Below are positions 55,201 to 63,451 of a DNA stretch of 64,000 nucleotides, piece after piece; positions within the stretch are counted from its first letter, which is position 1; every line of letters begins with the position of its first letter. The DNA is taken from positions 238,470 to 302,469 of the forward strand of contig NZ_VTHK01000006.1 of NCBI RefSeq assembly GCF_009765355.1, written 5' to 3'. Below the pieces are notes generated by a model. It saw only the letters and a program-made list of their open reading frames with translations, had not been told where the DNA came from and did no database searches. The position numbers and the translations under genes were made by a program. The stretch comes from Amycolatopsis anabasis (lineage in GTDB: Bacteria > Actinomycetota > Actinomycetes > Mycobacteriales > Pseudonocardiaceae).

Positions 55201-55569
55201 CCAGGCACCGGGACGTTCCCCGGCGGCCGCGCCGCCTCGAGCAGTTGCTCGCCCGGACGTCGGCGCGGCTGCGGCGAGCCAGTGCGCGGAGAGCGCGGCC
55301 ACATCCAGGCAATCGCTCGGCGGCGGTGCGCCGCGGTTATGACCGTGCTGGGTGATCGGGGTGGTCTCCAGTTCTCGCGGGGTTGTGGGGTCTCGCAATG
55401 CTTCTGACCTGGCTGGCTTCGGGGGTGGCCCCGGCGGGAGAGGGGTGTGCGCGCACGTCTGGGGGATCCTGCGAAGTGGTGGAAGGCCGGGTGCGCGCCG
55501 TGTCGTGCGGTCGTGCTCGGGATGGGTGTTCCTAACGTGGCATTCCCATCACGCAGAAAGGGAGATGTC

Positions 55570-55845
55570 ATGCGGAAAACCTTCGCCGCGGCGGCGCTGG
55601 TCGCCGCCACGTTCGGCGGGATCGCCGCCGGCACCGGCGCCGCGAACGCGGACCAACCGGCCACCGGCACCGATATCGAGCAATCCACCAGCGAGGCACG
55701 GCAACTCGGCGGCGGCCTGGGCGACCTCCCCGTCGTCGGCCCCCTCATCAACAGCCTGCTCGGCGGCAAGCAGCAGGCCGCTCAACCGACAACCGAGCCA
55801 GAGCCAGAGCCTGACCAGGACCAGGACCAGGACCAGCAACCCTGA
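55570..55845 (+). CDS. Small secreted protein with acidic Pro/Gln tail
   Basis: 91 aa. Signal peptide residues 1-27 (ending GAANA), a short hydrophobic Gly-rich segment (LGGGLGDLPVVGPLINSLLGG) like the self-assembling parts of small surface proteins, then a charged tail with repeated EPEP and DQ pairs. AAAGGGAG RBS before the ATG at 55570. Function unknown. Confidence 0.7.
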   Translation: MRKTFAAAALVAATFGGIAAGTGAANADQPATGTDIEQSTSEARQLGGGLGDLPVVGPLINSLLGGKQQAAQPTTEPEPEPDQDQDQDQQP

Positions 55846-55899
55846 TCTAACGCCGGGAGCGGCGCCCGGGGACGGATTCCTTACCGGCAAGGACCTGGC

Positions 55900-56091
55900 C
55901 GCCCGCTTCCCGAGATCGCCGCGGCCACCAGTTCGCCCTCGGCGACGTCGTGATCGACGGCGAACTGGTGGCGCTGCGCTTCGGGCAGGTCGACGCGCCG
56001 GGAGCGGTGTGTTCGCGGCGTACCGATTCAGCCGAGCTACAGCCGGGGCGCGTGAATTCCCGTGTCGGGCGGTTTGACCGCCTTCTCCTCC
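55900..56091 (+). pseudogene. Possible ATP-dependent DNA ligase fragment
   Basis: Reading FALGDVVIDGELVALRFGQVDAPGA in one frame and PEIAAAT just upstream in another resembles the RFPE(L/I)A ... DVVLDGELVAL segment of ATP-dependent DNA ligases (motif III neighbourhood). There is no start, no catalytic lysine motif and no downstream domain. Assigned weakly as a decayed piece. Confidence 0.35.
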
Positions 56092-56275
56092 ATTGACGGG
56101 GATTCACTGAATTTCCGGCCGGAGCGGATGACAAGGCCAGATGATGTCGGGTGTGACGGATTCGCGCGGTTCCCGTCACGCCGGGCGCCGCACCGGCTGT
56201 TCGGCGGCTTCGCGGGTCAACGTCAGGTGAGACTGCTTCCGCTACCGTATTAATCCAGGACACAGGCTGACCTAC

Positions 56276-56827
56276 ATGGGGCATACCGTGGCGATCACAG
56301 GCAAACGAGAAGGGATCACCACGTTGACAACCATTGTCCGTACTGGATCAGACCTACCGCCGGGTGAGCGTACGCTCAACCCGTTCGCAATCGTCGACGG
56401 CGCAGCCGACTTGATCACCTTTGTCGAAGAAGTCTTCGACGGCAAGGAACGCGAGGAGGCGCGCACGCCGATGCCGTCAGGATCACTGATCCACGCCGAG
56501 GTGCAGATCGGCGACTCAGTGCTCCTGCTGGGCGACAGGCAGCCAGGATGGCCGGTCCTGCCGGCGCTGCTCCAGGTCTATGTGAACGATGCCCAGCAGG
56601 TGTTGGACCGCGCCGTCGAGCGAAAAGCCATCGTGATCACTGAGGTGACGCCGTTCTACGGCGGCGAGGACCTGGCGCGCCTACGAGACCCGTGGGGCAA
56701 CATCTGGTGGTTGTACGCCCCGGCAAAGGGTGAGGAGGCCGTGCCGCCGTGGGAGGGTGGTTCGACCTACATGTTCGACTCTCTTGACGCTACATTGCGC
56801 GGCATCGCGAATTCCGGCAACCAGTAG
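56276..56827 (+). CDS. VOC superfamily (glyoxalase/bleomycin-resistance-like) protein
   Basis: 183-aa two-module VOC fold, PhnB-like: LNPFAIVDGAADLITFVEEVFDGKE (about residues 34-58), LIHAEVQIGDSVLLLGD, and YVNDAQQVLDRAVERKA ... FYGGEDLARLRDPWGNIWWL. Metal-dependent isomerase/dioxygenase or antibiotic-binding protein; substrate unknown. The stop lies about 10 bases from the broken end of a methyltransferase gene. Confidence 0.88.
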   Translation: MGHTVAITGKREGITTLTTIVRTGSDLPPGERTLNPFAIVDGAADLITFVEEVFDGKEREEARTPMPSGSLIHAEVQIGDSVLLLGDRQPGWPVLPALLQVYVNDAQQVLDRAVERKAIVITEVTPFYGGEDLARLRDPWGNIWWLYAPAKGEEAVPPWEGGSTYMFDSLDATLRGIANSGNQ

Positions 56828-56834
56828 CCGAACC

Positions 56835-57373
56835 GCACGCTCGTAGGGTGCGCGGGCTGGCCAGCCCTGTTCGCCATCGGCGCTGACCACGGCGGGCTTG
56901 TAGCCCGCGCTGGTGAGAGCCGCCCGCGCTCGCTCGGCGACGTCGAGGTCGATCTCGACAGTGGTCACGTTCGCCTCGCCGAGCCGTTCGCACAGCAGGG
57001 CCGCGTTGTAGCCGCTGCCGGTCCCGATCTCCAGGACGGTGTGGCCTGCGGCGAACTGGGCCCGGTCGAGCATCATCGCAACCAGCGAGGGCTGGCTGAC
57101 CGAGCTGCTCGGATACCGCCCCGGCTTACCGGGCGGGGTGGCGCCGTCGTCCACCTGGGTGATGAGCGGAATGTCGCTCGCGGTGAGGTCGAGCCAACGC
57201 TGCGGATCGTCAGCGCGCTGCACCGGTTCCAAGGGGCTTTCGTCCCCGATCCAAAACGCGTCCGGGACGAACAGGTGCCGCGGCACCGCCCGGAAGGCAG
57301 TGCGCCACTCGGCGGGCAGCGCACCGGCCTGGGCGAGTTCGTCGGCCAGACGCTGGGCAGGCGAGGAGGTCAA
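56835..57373 (-). pseudogene. 3'-truncated PCMT-like RiPP-maturation methyltransferase
   Basis: A minus-strand open segment of about 178 codons matches SAM methyltransferases of ATP-grasp or FxLD peptide-maturation systems: AQRLADELAQAGALPAEWRTAF, VPRHLFVPDAFW, PLITQVDDG, SSVSQPSLVAMML, SAM motif I VLEIGTGSGYNAALL and VTTVEIDLDVAERAR. Similarity stops after ARAPYE at about 56840, where the VOC gene begins, so at least half of the protein is lost. No RBS at its upstream end. Relic of a RiPP cluster. Confidence 0.75.
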
Positions 57374-57406
57374 CGGCCGCCGCCGTGCTGCCCCGAGCCG
57401 TAGTCG

Positions 57407-58252
57407 ATGTCGGTGCCTCCGTCCGGCACCGGTCGCCCCTTCTGCGTCGAGGCGGCGGGCGTGATCCGGGCGCTCGGTCCCGGCGTCACCGGATTCGCCG
57501 TCGGCGACCGGGTCGCCTGGGTCTACGCCTACGGCAGCTACGCCGGCAAGATCGTCCTCCCGGCGGCATCGGCGGTGCCCGTACCGCCGGAGATCTCCGA
57601 CGAAGCCGCCGCCGCCGTGATGATGCAGGGCATCACCGCCCACCACTTCACCACCGAGGTATACCCGGTCCAGGACGGCGACGTCGTCCTCGTCCACGCC
57701 GCGGCGGGCGGGCTGGGGCGATTGATCACCCAGATCGCGAAGCGCCGCGGCGCCGAGGTGATCGGCGTGGTTTCCCGCGAGGAGAAGGTGGCCACCGCCA
57801 AGGACGCCGGCGCCGACCACGTGCTGGTCTCGACCGGCGAAGCGTTCGTTGGCGAAGCCCTGCGGCTCACCGGCGGCGAAGGCGTCCACGCGGTGTTCGA
57901 CGGCAACGGCGAGTCGACGTTTCGCGCGTCCATGCGCGCCCTGCGCCGCAACGGCACCCTGCTCTACTACGGCCCCTTCATCGGGAAAGTCCCGACGATC
58001 GGCATGCAGGAGCTCCCGCGCAGCATCAAGATCTGCTACCCGGTCTTCCATGACCACATCGCCACCCGCGAGGAACTGCTGGCACACTCGGCGGACCTCT
58101 TCGCGATGATCGCCTCGGGGAGGCTGGCCGTGGCGGTGGGTGGGCGTTACCCGCTCAAGCAGGCGGCCCAGGCGCACCGCGATCTCGAATCCCGCCGCAC
58201 CACGGGGAAGCTACTCCTGATCACCAGCGGGACACCGTCCACAAAGGCCTAA
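57407..58252 (+). pseudogene. 5'-truncated quinone oxidoreductase (zinc-less MDR family)
   Basis: 281 codons matching zeta-crystallin-like NADPH:quinone reductases from FCVEAAGVIRALGPGVTGFAVGDRVAWV to the end, with the NADPH motif VHAAAGGLGRLITQIAKRRGAEVIG and GGEGVHAVFDGNGE. The first 50 or so residues of the family, including the substrate-site start, are missing and replaced by VPPSGTGRP. No RBS precedes the ATG at 57407. Its broken end faces the broken methyltransferase 34 bases away, so both were cut at one junction. A functional short protein is unlikely. Confidence 0.75.
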
Positions 58253-58702
58253 CAGCATCACTCAGCGGGCAGCAAACCACGCACGAGGCTGTGCCCGGGT
58301 CTTCGAAGAGCAAATGATCCAGGATGGCGCCGGCCTCGACACCGCGAGGCCGCAATGATCTCTGACTAGTAGCGTGCATGCACGATGTGCCGACCCGGCG
58401 GACGATGTCGGCGGCGTGCGCCGCGCGTGCTCTGAACCCGCCGAGGGGGCGCTGACAAGGGATATGCGCGCAGCCTTGTGCGGGCGCTCGTGGCGGAGAT
58501 CGCGTCCCACCAAACGTCCGGCGGGCGTCGCGAACTGGCTCGTGGCAATAGCGATTCCAGGTCGTTCGGCCACTGGGTGGTGTGTGCGCGCCGCGGGGTC
58601 CTCCGCGCGGCGGTGGTCATCGCGAGGAGAGTTTCGCTGATCGAGTTGACGCGGCCCCCGGCGGTGACGTGTTCGAGGTTCATGCCGGGGGCCGCTCACC
58701 CG
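58253..58702. other. Region without a supported gene
   Basis: Several overlapping frames on both strands, none with an RBS plus recognisable protein. It contains a 12-bp palindrome CGTGCATGCACG at 58373-58384. Likely decayed DNA. Confidence 0.5.
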
Positions 58703-58730
58703 CGGCCAGCACTGGGGAGGGTGCTGGCCG
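58703..58730. terminator. Hairpin
   Basis: CGGCCAGCAC / GTGCTGGCCG, a 10-bp perfect stem with loop TGGGGAGG. No intact gene ends nearby; may be left from a lost gene. Confidence 0.6.
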
Positions 58731-59373
58731 TCCCATTCATCTCCGTGTGACAAGGTGCTGGCAACGGTCAACCCCCGTCACACTGCACAAGATCGGCGAC
58801 GGCTCATTGTTGCCGCATCGCCTGATCGGGTTTTCCGTTCTCCGTTTCTCCGTCTGCGGCGAGCGACGATCCGGGCACCGACGGTGTGCGGAATCCCGGC
58901 AACGAGGCTCGCGAGGGAGGTTCCCGCCGATTGACCGGCAGTCGGCGCTTTCAGCATCGGATAAGCAGGAGTATCTGGTGCTCGCGTGACGATCTAGGCA
59001 TGTTCGGGCTGTTAGCACAACCGATTCGACACCGGCAATTCCGACCGTGATCGGGAGGCGCCAGCGGATCTGACCTTGACAAGCGAGTGAGACCAGGCCC
59101 GTGACAACTCAGGCATCAACCGTGTGCTGGGCACAATACGCATCCTTCACATAGCCTGCAGATCAGTCGCTCACGATCATGTCTAAATTGAGATGCAGTG
59201 GAGTTGGCCCGCGCGGGGCCTATAGCAGCACCCGAAGGTCAGTTGCCACGCCTTCTGGCAGTCGATTCTAACGAGACTGAACTTGCTGGAGCGAACAAGA
59301 GCGGTCGTACACGGCGCTCCAGCCCAGGGCAGTCCTTGAAGGGGACACTCGGACAGTCCTTGCGAGATGGGGC

Positions 59374-59416
59374 GCGGCCCCGGCTCAATAAGCCCCCTCA
59401 TTGAGCCGGGGGCCGC
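59374..59416. terminator. Long hairpin 1 of a series
   Basis: Left arm GCGGCCCCGGCTCAAT (59374-59389) pairs with ATTGAGCCGGGGGCCGC (59400-59416), 16 pairs with one bulged G and a C-rich loop. Terminator-like, but without a clear upstream gene on either strand. The 640 bases between the previous hairpin and this one hold no supported gene. Confidence 0.7.
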
Positions 59417-59640
59417 GTGACGTCAAACCAGCAGCAGGGCATACCAACCTTGATTGGATCCCAACCTTTTCTCTCAATTTTGGAATACCGAAGGTCACCG
59501 CGAACTCGATTACGCCAGGTCGAGTGCTCTGAGGTGACCCACCTTCCGGCCAGGCTATCGCCCGATCGTGCTACTACACCCGAAACTTACTCGGTCGTAA
59601 ACTGATGGCACTTGGGCTCCAGCCCCCCGAAGCCCGAGGC

Positions 59641-59677
59641 CAGGCTGCCGGACTTCACTGAGAAGTCCGGCAGCCTG
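59641..59677. terminator. Long hairpin 2 of a series
   Basis: A perfect 16-bp stem CAGGCTGCCGGACTTC / GAAGTCCGGCAGCCTG with loop ACTGA. No intact gene adjoins it. Confidence 0.75.
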
Positions 59678-59796
59678 CTCAACGAAGCGTCGCGTCGCCA
59701 CTGGTCGCCGGATGGAGTGACGTTCATCCTTCAATCGAGTGAGCCAAGGTCGCAGAAGCTGCGACGGCGATCATTTGTGCAGTCAGATGGGAGCGT

Positions 59797-59840
59797 CTGG
59801 GGCGGTCGAAGCCTCGGGGGGCGTCATTTGACCGCCCCAG
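59797..59840. terminator. Long hairpin 3 of a series
   Basis: CTGGGGCGGTC / GACCGCCCCAG, 11 perfect pairs around a 22-base loop. Confidence 0.6.
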
Positions 59841-59942
59841 GCGCCTGCGGACAACCGGACTCGACGGTTTGGACAATTCTCGCTTGCCCGCCACCATCGC
59901 GTGACGCGACTTGAAAGGATGTCTCGTGTCAGCAAAGCTGCA

Positions 59943-59988
59943 GGTGCTGGAACGGATGCAGCGGGCTGCGGCTGGCCGTTCCAGCACC
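59943..59988. repeat. Long hairpin 4, inside a 21-codon frame
   Basis: GGTGCTGGAACGG / CCGTTCCAGCACC, 13 perfect pairs, with a 20-base loop that contains a further GCAGC/GCTGC pairing. A 21-codon frame starting at the GTG at 59926 (AAAGGA upstream) runs across it and stops at 59989-59991. RNA structure is more likely than a peptide. Confidence 0.5.
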
Positions 59989-60180
59989 TAGTCGTTCTGC
60001 TGATCGAGCATTACCTGGAGCGTCTCGTGTCGCGGTCGGCAACGGCGGCACCCGACGTAAATCAAGGACACTCCGACCGGCTGGGGAGATCGGCGGGAAA
60101 CACGGATCTTGCGCTTACCGCCGTAACGCATTCGCTCGAGCATCGGCCTGTTTCCGCCAACCTCACGCAAGAGCGAGCAG

Positions 60181-60426
60181 GGTTCCCCACATTTTCGGAG
60201 GCCGCCAGCACGGCCTCATCCATCTGCAGTCGAGCGGGCGGCCGAGCACTTGCAGGCCGAAGGCGATCGGTGGGCCGCCTACGACTTTTCGGCCGAATTG
60301 CCGGATCTCCCCAACGTGGCGGACGGCAGCGGCCAGGGCGCTGCCAGCAAGCCAGTTACCGACGCCGACGTCACCGCACTCCAGTCCGCTCTCCGAGCCG
60401 CGGCCAATCGACACGGGGAAGACTGA
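60181..60426 (+). pseudogene. Possible 3' remnant of an unidentified gene
   Basis: One plus frame has good protein-like composition without a start: ERAAEHLQAEGDRWAAYDF, then SAELPDLPNVADGSGQGAASKPVTDADVTALQSALRAAANRHGED and TGA. It has no RBS-linked start in view. I do not recognise the family. Confidence 0.3.
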
Positions 60427-60668
60427 TCATGCTGGTCAGACGCTGTAGCCTTGGGGCATTCTCGCTCCCGGCCAGGTGCAGGAACTTCGGGTCGAGTTCC
60501 GCCGTGCCGGCAGTGCACTACCCTCGATCTCGATCGGTTCCGTCTCACACAGCGGAGCCTGGTTGACGTCCGCGATTGCGTTCCCGGCGCCGGTCTCATG
60601 CTCCCCATGCGAGGGAATCGACGCACCACAGGGCCATCGCTCGTGTCGTGCAGGGTGGCAGCACCGGG

Positions 60669-60949
60669 TCAGCTGGCCTCAACGGTGCCCACTACCCAGC
60701 CCCAGACGTAGGGAACGCTGACGCCGCTACAGTTCGCGGTTACGTTCGTGTACCCATAGCCACGCAAGAAGTATTCGTTGTCCATGGCCCATTGCGAGCA
60801 GGCCTTCATGTTGTCCATCCCAAGGGAGCTGAACACCTGCTGACGTTTCTCAGGCTGCGGTTCAGCCGCTCCAGCTGTGGAGGCCCCAGGAAGACTGTGA
60901 ACACGAGTGCGGCACCGACAAGACCTGCGCGCGCGATAGGGCGATTCAT
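60669..60949 (-). pseudogene. Frameshifted small secreted protein gene
   Basis: The ATG at 60949 has a GGAGGAAAC RBS and encodes a signal-like start (MNRPIARAGLVGAALVFTVFLG). The rest of a plausible mature protein (GASTAGAAEPQPEKRQQVFSS, then WAMDNEYFLRGYGYTNVTANC and VWGWVVGTVEAS) is in another frame. One indel near 60895 would restore a protein of about 93 aa with two Cys. Either recently inactivated or a sequence error. Confidence 0.6.
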
Positions 60950-61715
60950 GTTTCCTCCATCGTCGTGGTTGGGCGCTGCTAGAAGCAGCCATGCGTGTTG
61001 GATGCACTGTGCGGAAGTACATGACGCCGGTCGCTCGATCACTTCAGTTCACGCTTGGGAAAGTGTTGGTGATATCGCTCACGTACTGCTTCGCGCGATC
61101 TGGCGGCGCTTGGAGTTCGGTGTCGCGTGTAGGCCAGCTTTCGGCCTGTCGTGTGGGTGGTGCCGGGGCCGTCACGTGCCCGAAGTTCGGGTGTGTAGTG
61201 CCCCAGCGCATGCCGACGTCGGCAAGATGTCAGGGACGATCGTCCGCCGCCAGGGTGGCCGAGGCGACGAGAAGACAGCAGCACGGGTGATACCCGATTG
61301 TTTCAGGATTCCCCTGCGAGACAGGTTCGTCGTCCGCGCTGACGTTCTGGTAACGGACCACAATGGGAGTGTCGCGCGTACCTCGATCCCTGTGCGGCGT
61401 CCGCCACCCTTTTGCAGTTGACGAAGCATACAGTCCGGGCGGGCAGCTATCCGTGCGTTCGGTATTGCCCGGGAATTCAAGCACTCCCGCAAGCGTCCAC
61501 GCCGCGCGTGGCGAGATACCCCGAACACGCGCCTGCGTTCATGAAAACACTTTCAGACCCAAAAACACCTTGGCGAGTGATTCATAGCAACGCGAACCGT
61601 GACCTCGTGTCCGGATCTTCATTGCATGACGGGACTAGCCGGAATGGGTTCGCTCGCTTAGATTCGATGTGTATCGTCGTCAACGTTGCCGACGTTTCAA
61701 CATCGGGAGATCAGC
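60950..61715. other. Gene-poor interval upstream of the protease gene
   Basis: About 770 bases, with open frames on both strands but no supported gene. A minus-strand stretch near 61040-61290 reads like a decayed exported protein (VASATLAADDRP ... DRAKQYVSDITNTFPS), interrupted by a stop. The last 150 bases should hold the protease promoter. Confidence 0.4.
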
Positions 61716-62618
61716 ATGAAGACACGTCTCATTCGATCTCTGGTCGCCTGCGCCCTGATGGTAGACGCCGCGGCCGTCGTCGGCGTCGTCGTGATTGCTC
61801 CGCCATCAGAAGCGGAAGCCAAACGTCAGGTTGTGCATCAAGACGCCGCGACTACCAGGGAGGAGCAGGACCGTATCGTGGCGTATTGGACCACCGAGCG
61901 AATGGCCGCTGCCGTGCCGGCCAGGTCCCGATTGAGCCTTGGTGTGAAGCGGCCGTCGGGGGCGCGGAGCGATGGCGCGGCGCTTGTACCCGCACAACCA
62001 AGACTTGGGAAGGTGTTCTTCACCGTGGGAGGGGTCAACTACGTGTGTTCGGGTGCCTCGACGGAAAGCAGGAACGGTGATGTCGTGACGACTGCCGGCC
62101 ACTGCCTGCACGAAGGACCTGGCGCATTCGCCACCAACTTCGCGTTCGTGCCTGCCTACGACAATGGGGCCCGGCCTTACGGCACCTGGACAGCTAGGAA
62201 ACTGTTCACTGCGCAGAAATGGGCCGCCTCAGGTGACTTCGACTACGACGTTGGCTTTGCCGCAATGAACAAGAGCTCGGACGGTCGCAGCCTCACGCAG
62301 GTAGCCGGATCCTACCCGATCTCTTTCAACCTCCCTCGTGGTCTGACATACACATCGTATGGATATCCTGCGACTTCACAGTACAAGGGCCAGAACTTGT
62401 ACTCGTGTTCGGGAACGGCGATACAAGACTCTCAAGGAACCACCAGTCAAGGCCTGAAGTGCGACATGACCAGTGGTGCTTCCGGTGGTGGTTGGCTCAC
62501 ACGCGGTCGCCTGAACTCGGTAAACAGTTTCAAATATTCCAACGATCCAGGCATGATGTGGGGTCCCTATTTCGGTAGTGTCGTTCAGGCGGTCTACGCA
62601 TCGGCTGGGGTGGCCTAA
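61716..62618 (+). CDS. Secreted trypsin-like serine protease
   Basis: 300 aa with a signal peptide (to about residue 35, PPSEAEA) and a propeptide-like segment. The chymotrypsin-fold triad is visible: His129 (TTAGHC), Asp178 (DFDYDVGFAA) and Ser256 (SGASGGGW). Probable disulfides are Cys111-Cys130 and Cys231-Cys249. The short glutamyl-endopeptidase/V8-like form with TSGASGGGW resembles secreted actinomycete proteases. GGGAG RBS before the ATG at 61716. Confidence 0.92.
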   Translation: MKTRLIRSLVACALMVDAAAVVGVVVIAPPSEAEAKRQVVHQDAATTREEQDRIVAYWTTERMAAAVPARSRLSLGVKRPSGARSDGAALVPAQPRLGKVFFTVGGVNYVCSGASTESRNGDVVTTAGHCLHEGPGAFATNFAFVPAYDNGARPYGTWTARKLFTAQKWAASGDFDYDVGFAAMNKSSDGRSLTQVAGSYPISFNLPRGLTYTSYGYPATSQYKGQNLYSCSGTAIQDSQGTTSQGLKCDMTSGASGGGWLTRGRLNSVNSFKYSNDPGMMWGPYFGSVVQAVYASAGVA

Positions 62619-62746
62619 CCTGGGTCAACCTCGAGAACGCGTAAGCGTAACGCCAGAGCTGTGCCGGAGAGACCTCCTGACAGCAAGATGCGGAGCTGCT
62701 ACTACGACGCTCGGCTCAAGGCGGCCCGTACGTGGATTGGACTCTG

Positions 62747-62953
62747 TCAGTACCGCCGTCGCCGCCAGGGCTTCCTCCCTGCTAGGCCAGCGAGGACGCC
62801 GAACATCGCCGCGAACCCCCAAGTCCAAGCCACGCCGCTGACAATGCCGAGCGTGGCGAAATAGATTGCCAGCACGGCACAGCTGACCGCGAGCGTTCTC
62901 ACTAACAGCATCCACCAAGATGCATGGGAACACGTCCGCCGTATCTTGTCCAA
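62747..62953 (-). CDS. Small membrane protein
   Basis: Up to 68 aa from a TTG at 62953; an ATG at 62911 is an alternative. Two hydrophobic helices (WWMLLVRTLAVSCAVLAIYFATLGIVSG and WTWGFAAMFGVLAGLAG) and a strongly basic tail (RKPWRRRRY), so the C-terminus is probably cytoplasmic. No family recognised. Confidence 0.5.
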   Translation of the reverse strand: MDKIRRTCSHASWWMLLVRTLAVSCAVLAIYFATLGIVSGVAWTWGFAAMFGVLAGLAGRKPWRRRRY

Positions 62954-63239
62954 GCAGCTGTCAGACCGTCCAATGCTCTACCTCCGCATGACCGATCACT
63001 TCTGTTGGGGAGCGAATGGGAGCCTTCGACTGAGAAAATTGGCCATAGGCTGAGATCATCCGCAAGCTGTTCGCATGGGTGCTTCTCGGCTACTATCAGG
63101 GATTTCCGCCGATATTGCCCGTCAGTGTGATGCGGGATCGGCCGATACTCATTACATTGAACTCCGAGAATGGCCTCTCATTGAGGCTGCGCTCTGGCCC
63201 GAACCGCTAGGTGTTGCGGCATGGCAAGCGGGCTACGGA
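62954..63239. other. Interval with one weak plus-strand frame
   Basis: A 61-codon frame (63075-63260) ends inside the next hairpin (IELREWPLIEAALWPEPLGVAAW) but has no RBS. Not called as a gene. Confidence 0.3.
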
Positions 63240-63275
63240 GGCCCTCCGGTGCAGTCTTAGTCGCGCCGGAGGGCC
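63240..63275. terminator. Hairpin terminator with T-tract
   Basis: GGCCCTCCGG / CCGGAGGGCC with a 16-base loop, followed by CCTCCTTTTT on the plus strand. The most canonical intrinsic terminator in the window. Confidence 0.75.
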
Positions 63276-63345
63276 GAAACCTCCTTTTTCAGGGTAAGGC
63301 GGTTGGCCAGCTACCTCGTGTCACAGGTGCCCGCCGTTGGGGAGC

Positions 63346-63386
63346 GTGAGGTGGGGCGTCGAGTCGATCTCGGCGCCCCACCTCAC
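63346..63386. terminator. Hairpin terminator downstream of the right-edge gene
   Basis: GTGAGGTGGGGCG / CGCCCCACCTCAC, a 13-bp perfect stem with a 15-base loop, 66 bases past the stop of the minus-strand gene at 63452. Confidence 0.75.
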
Positions 63387-63451
63387 GGGTTTCCTCTCGG
63401 CCGTTATCCGGCCGGGAGTCCAGCCACAGATGGGCTGGGTTCCAGTAGTGC

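Noticed and set aside
53839..58252. Insertion sequence or transposase explaining the decay hotspot
   Set aside because: No transposase motif or terminal inverted repeat pair found by eye.
58373..58384. CGTGCATGCACG palindrome as a second copy of the 11.4-kb operator
   Set aside because: Shares only part of the sequence, is a single short palindrome and has no adjacent gene.
59198..59404. 68-codon plus-strand frame ending at hairpin 1
   Set aside because: No convincing RBS or protein-like features; partly created by a CAGTCCTTG direct repeat.
59374..59988. CRISPR array
   Set aside because: The hairpins differ in sequence and spacing; there are no direct repeats with uniform spacers and no cas genes.
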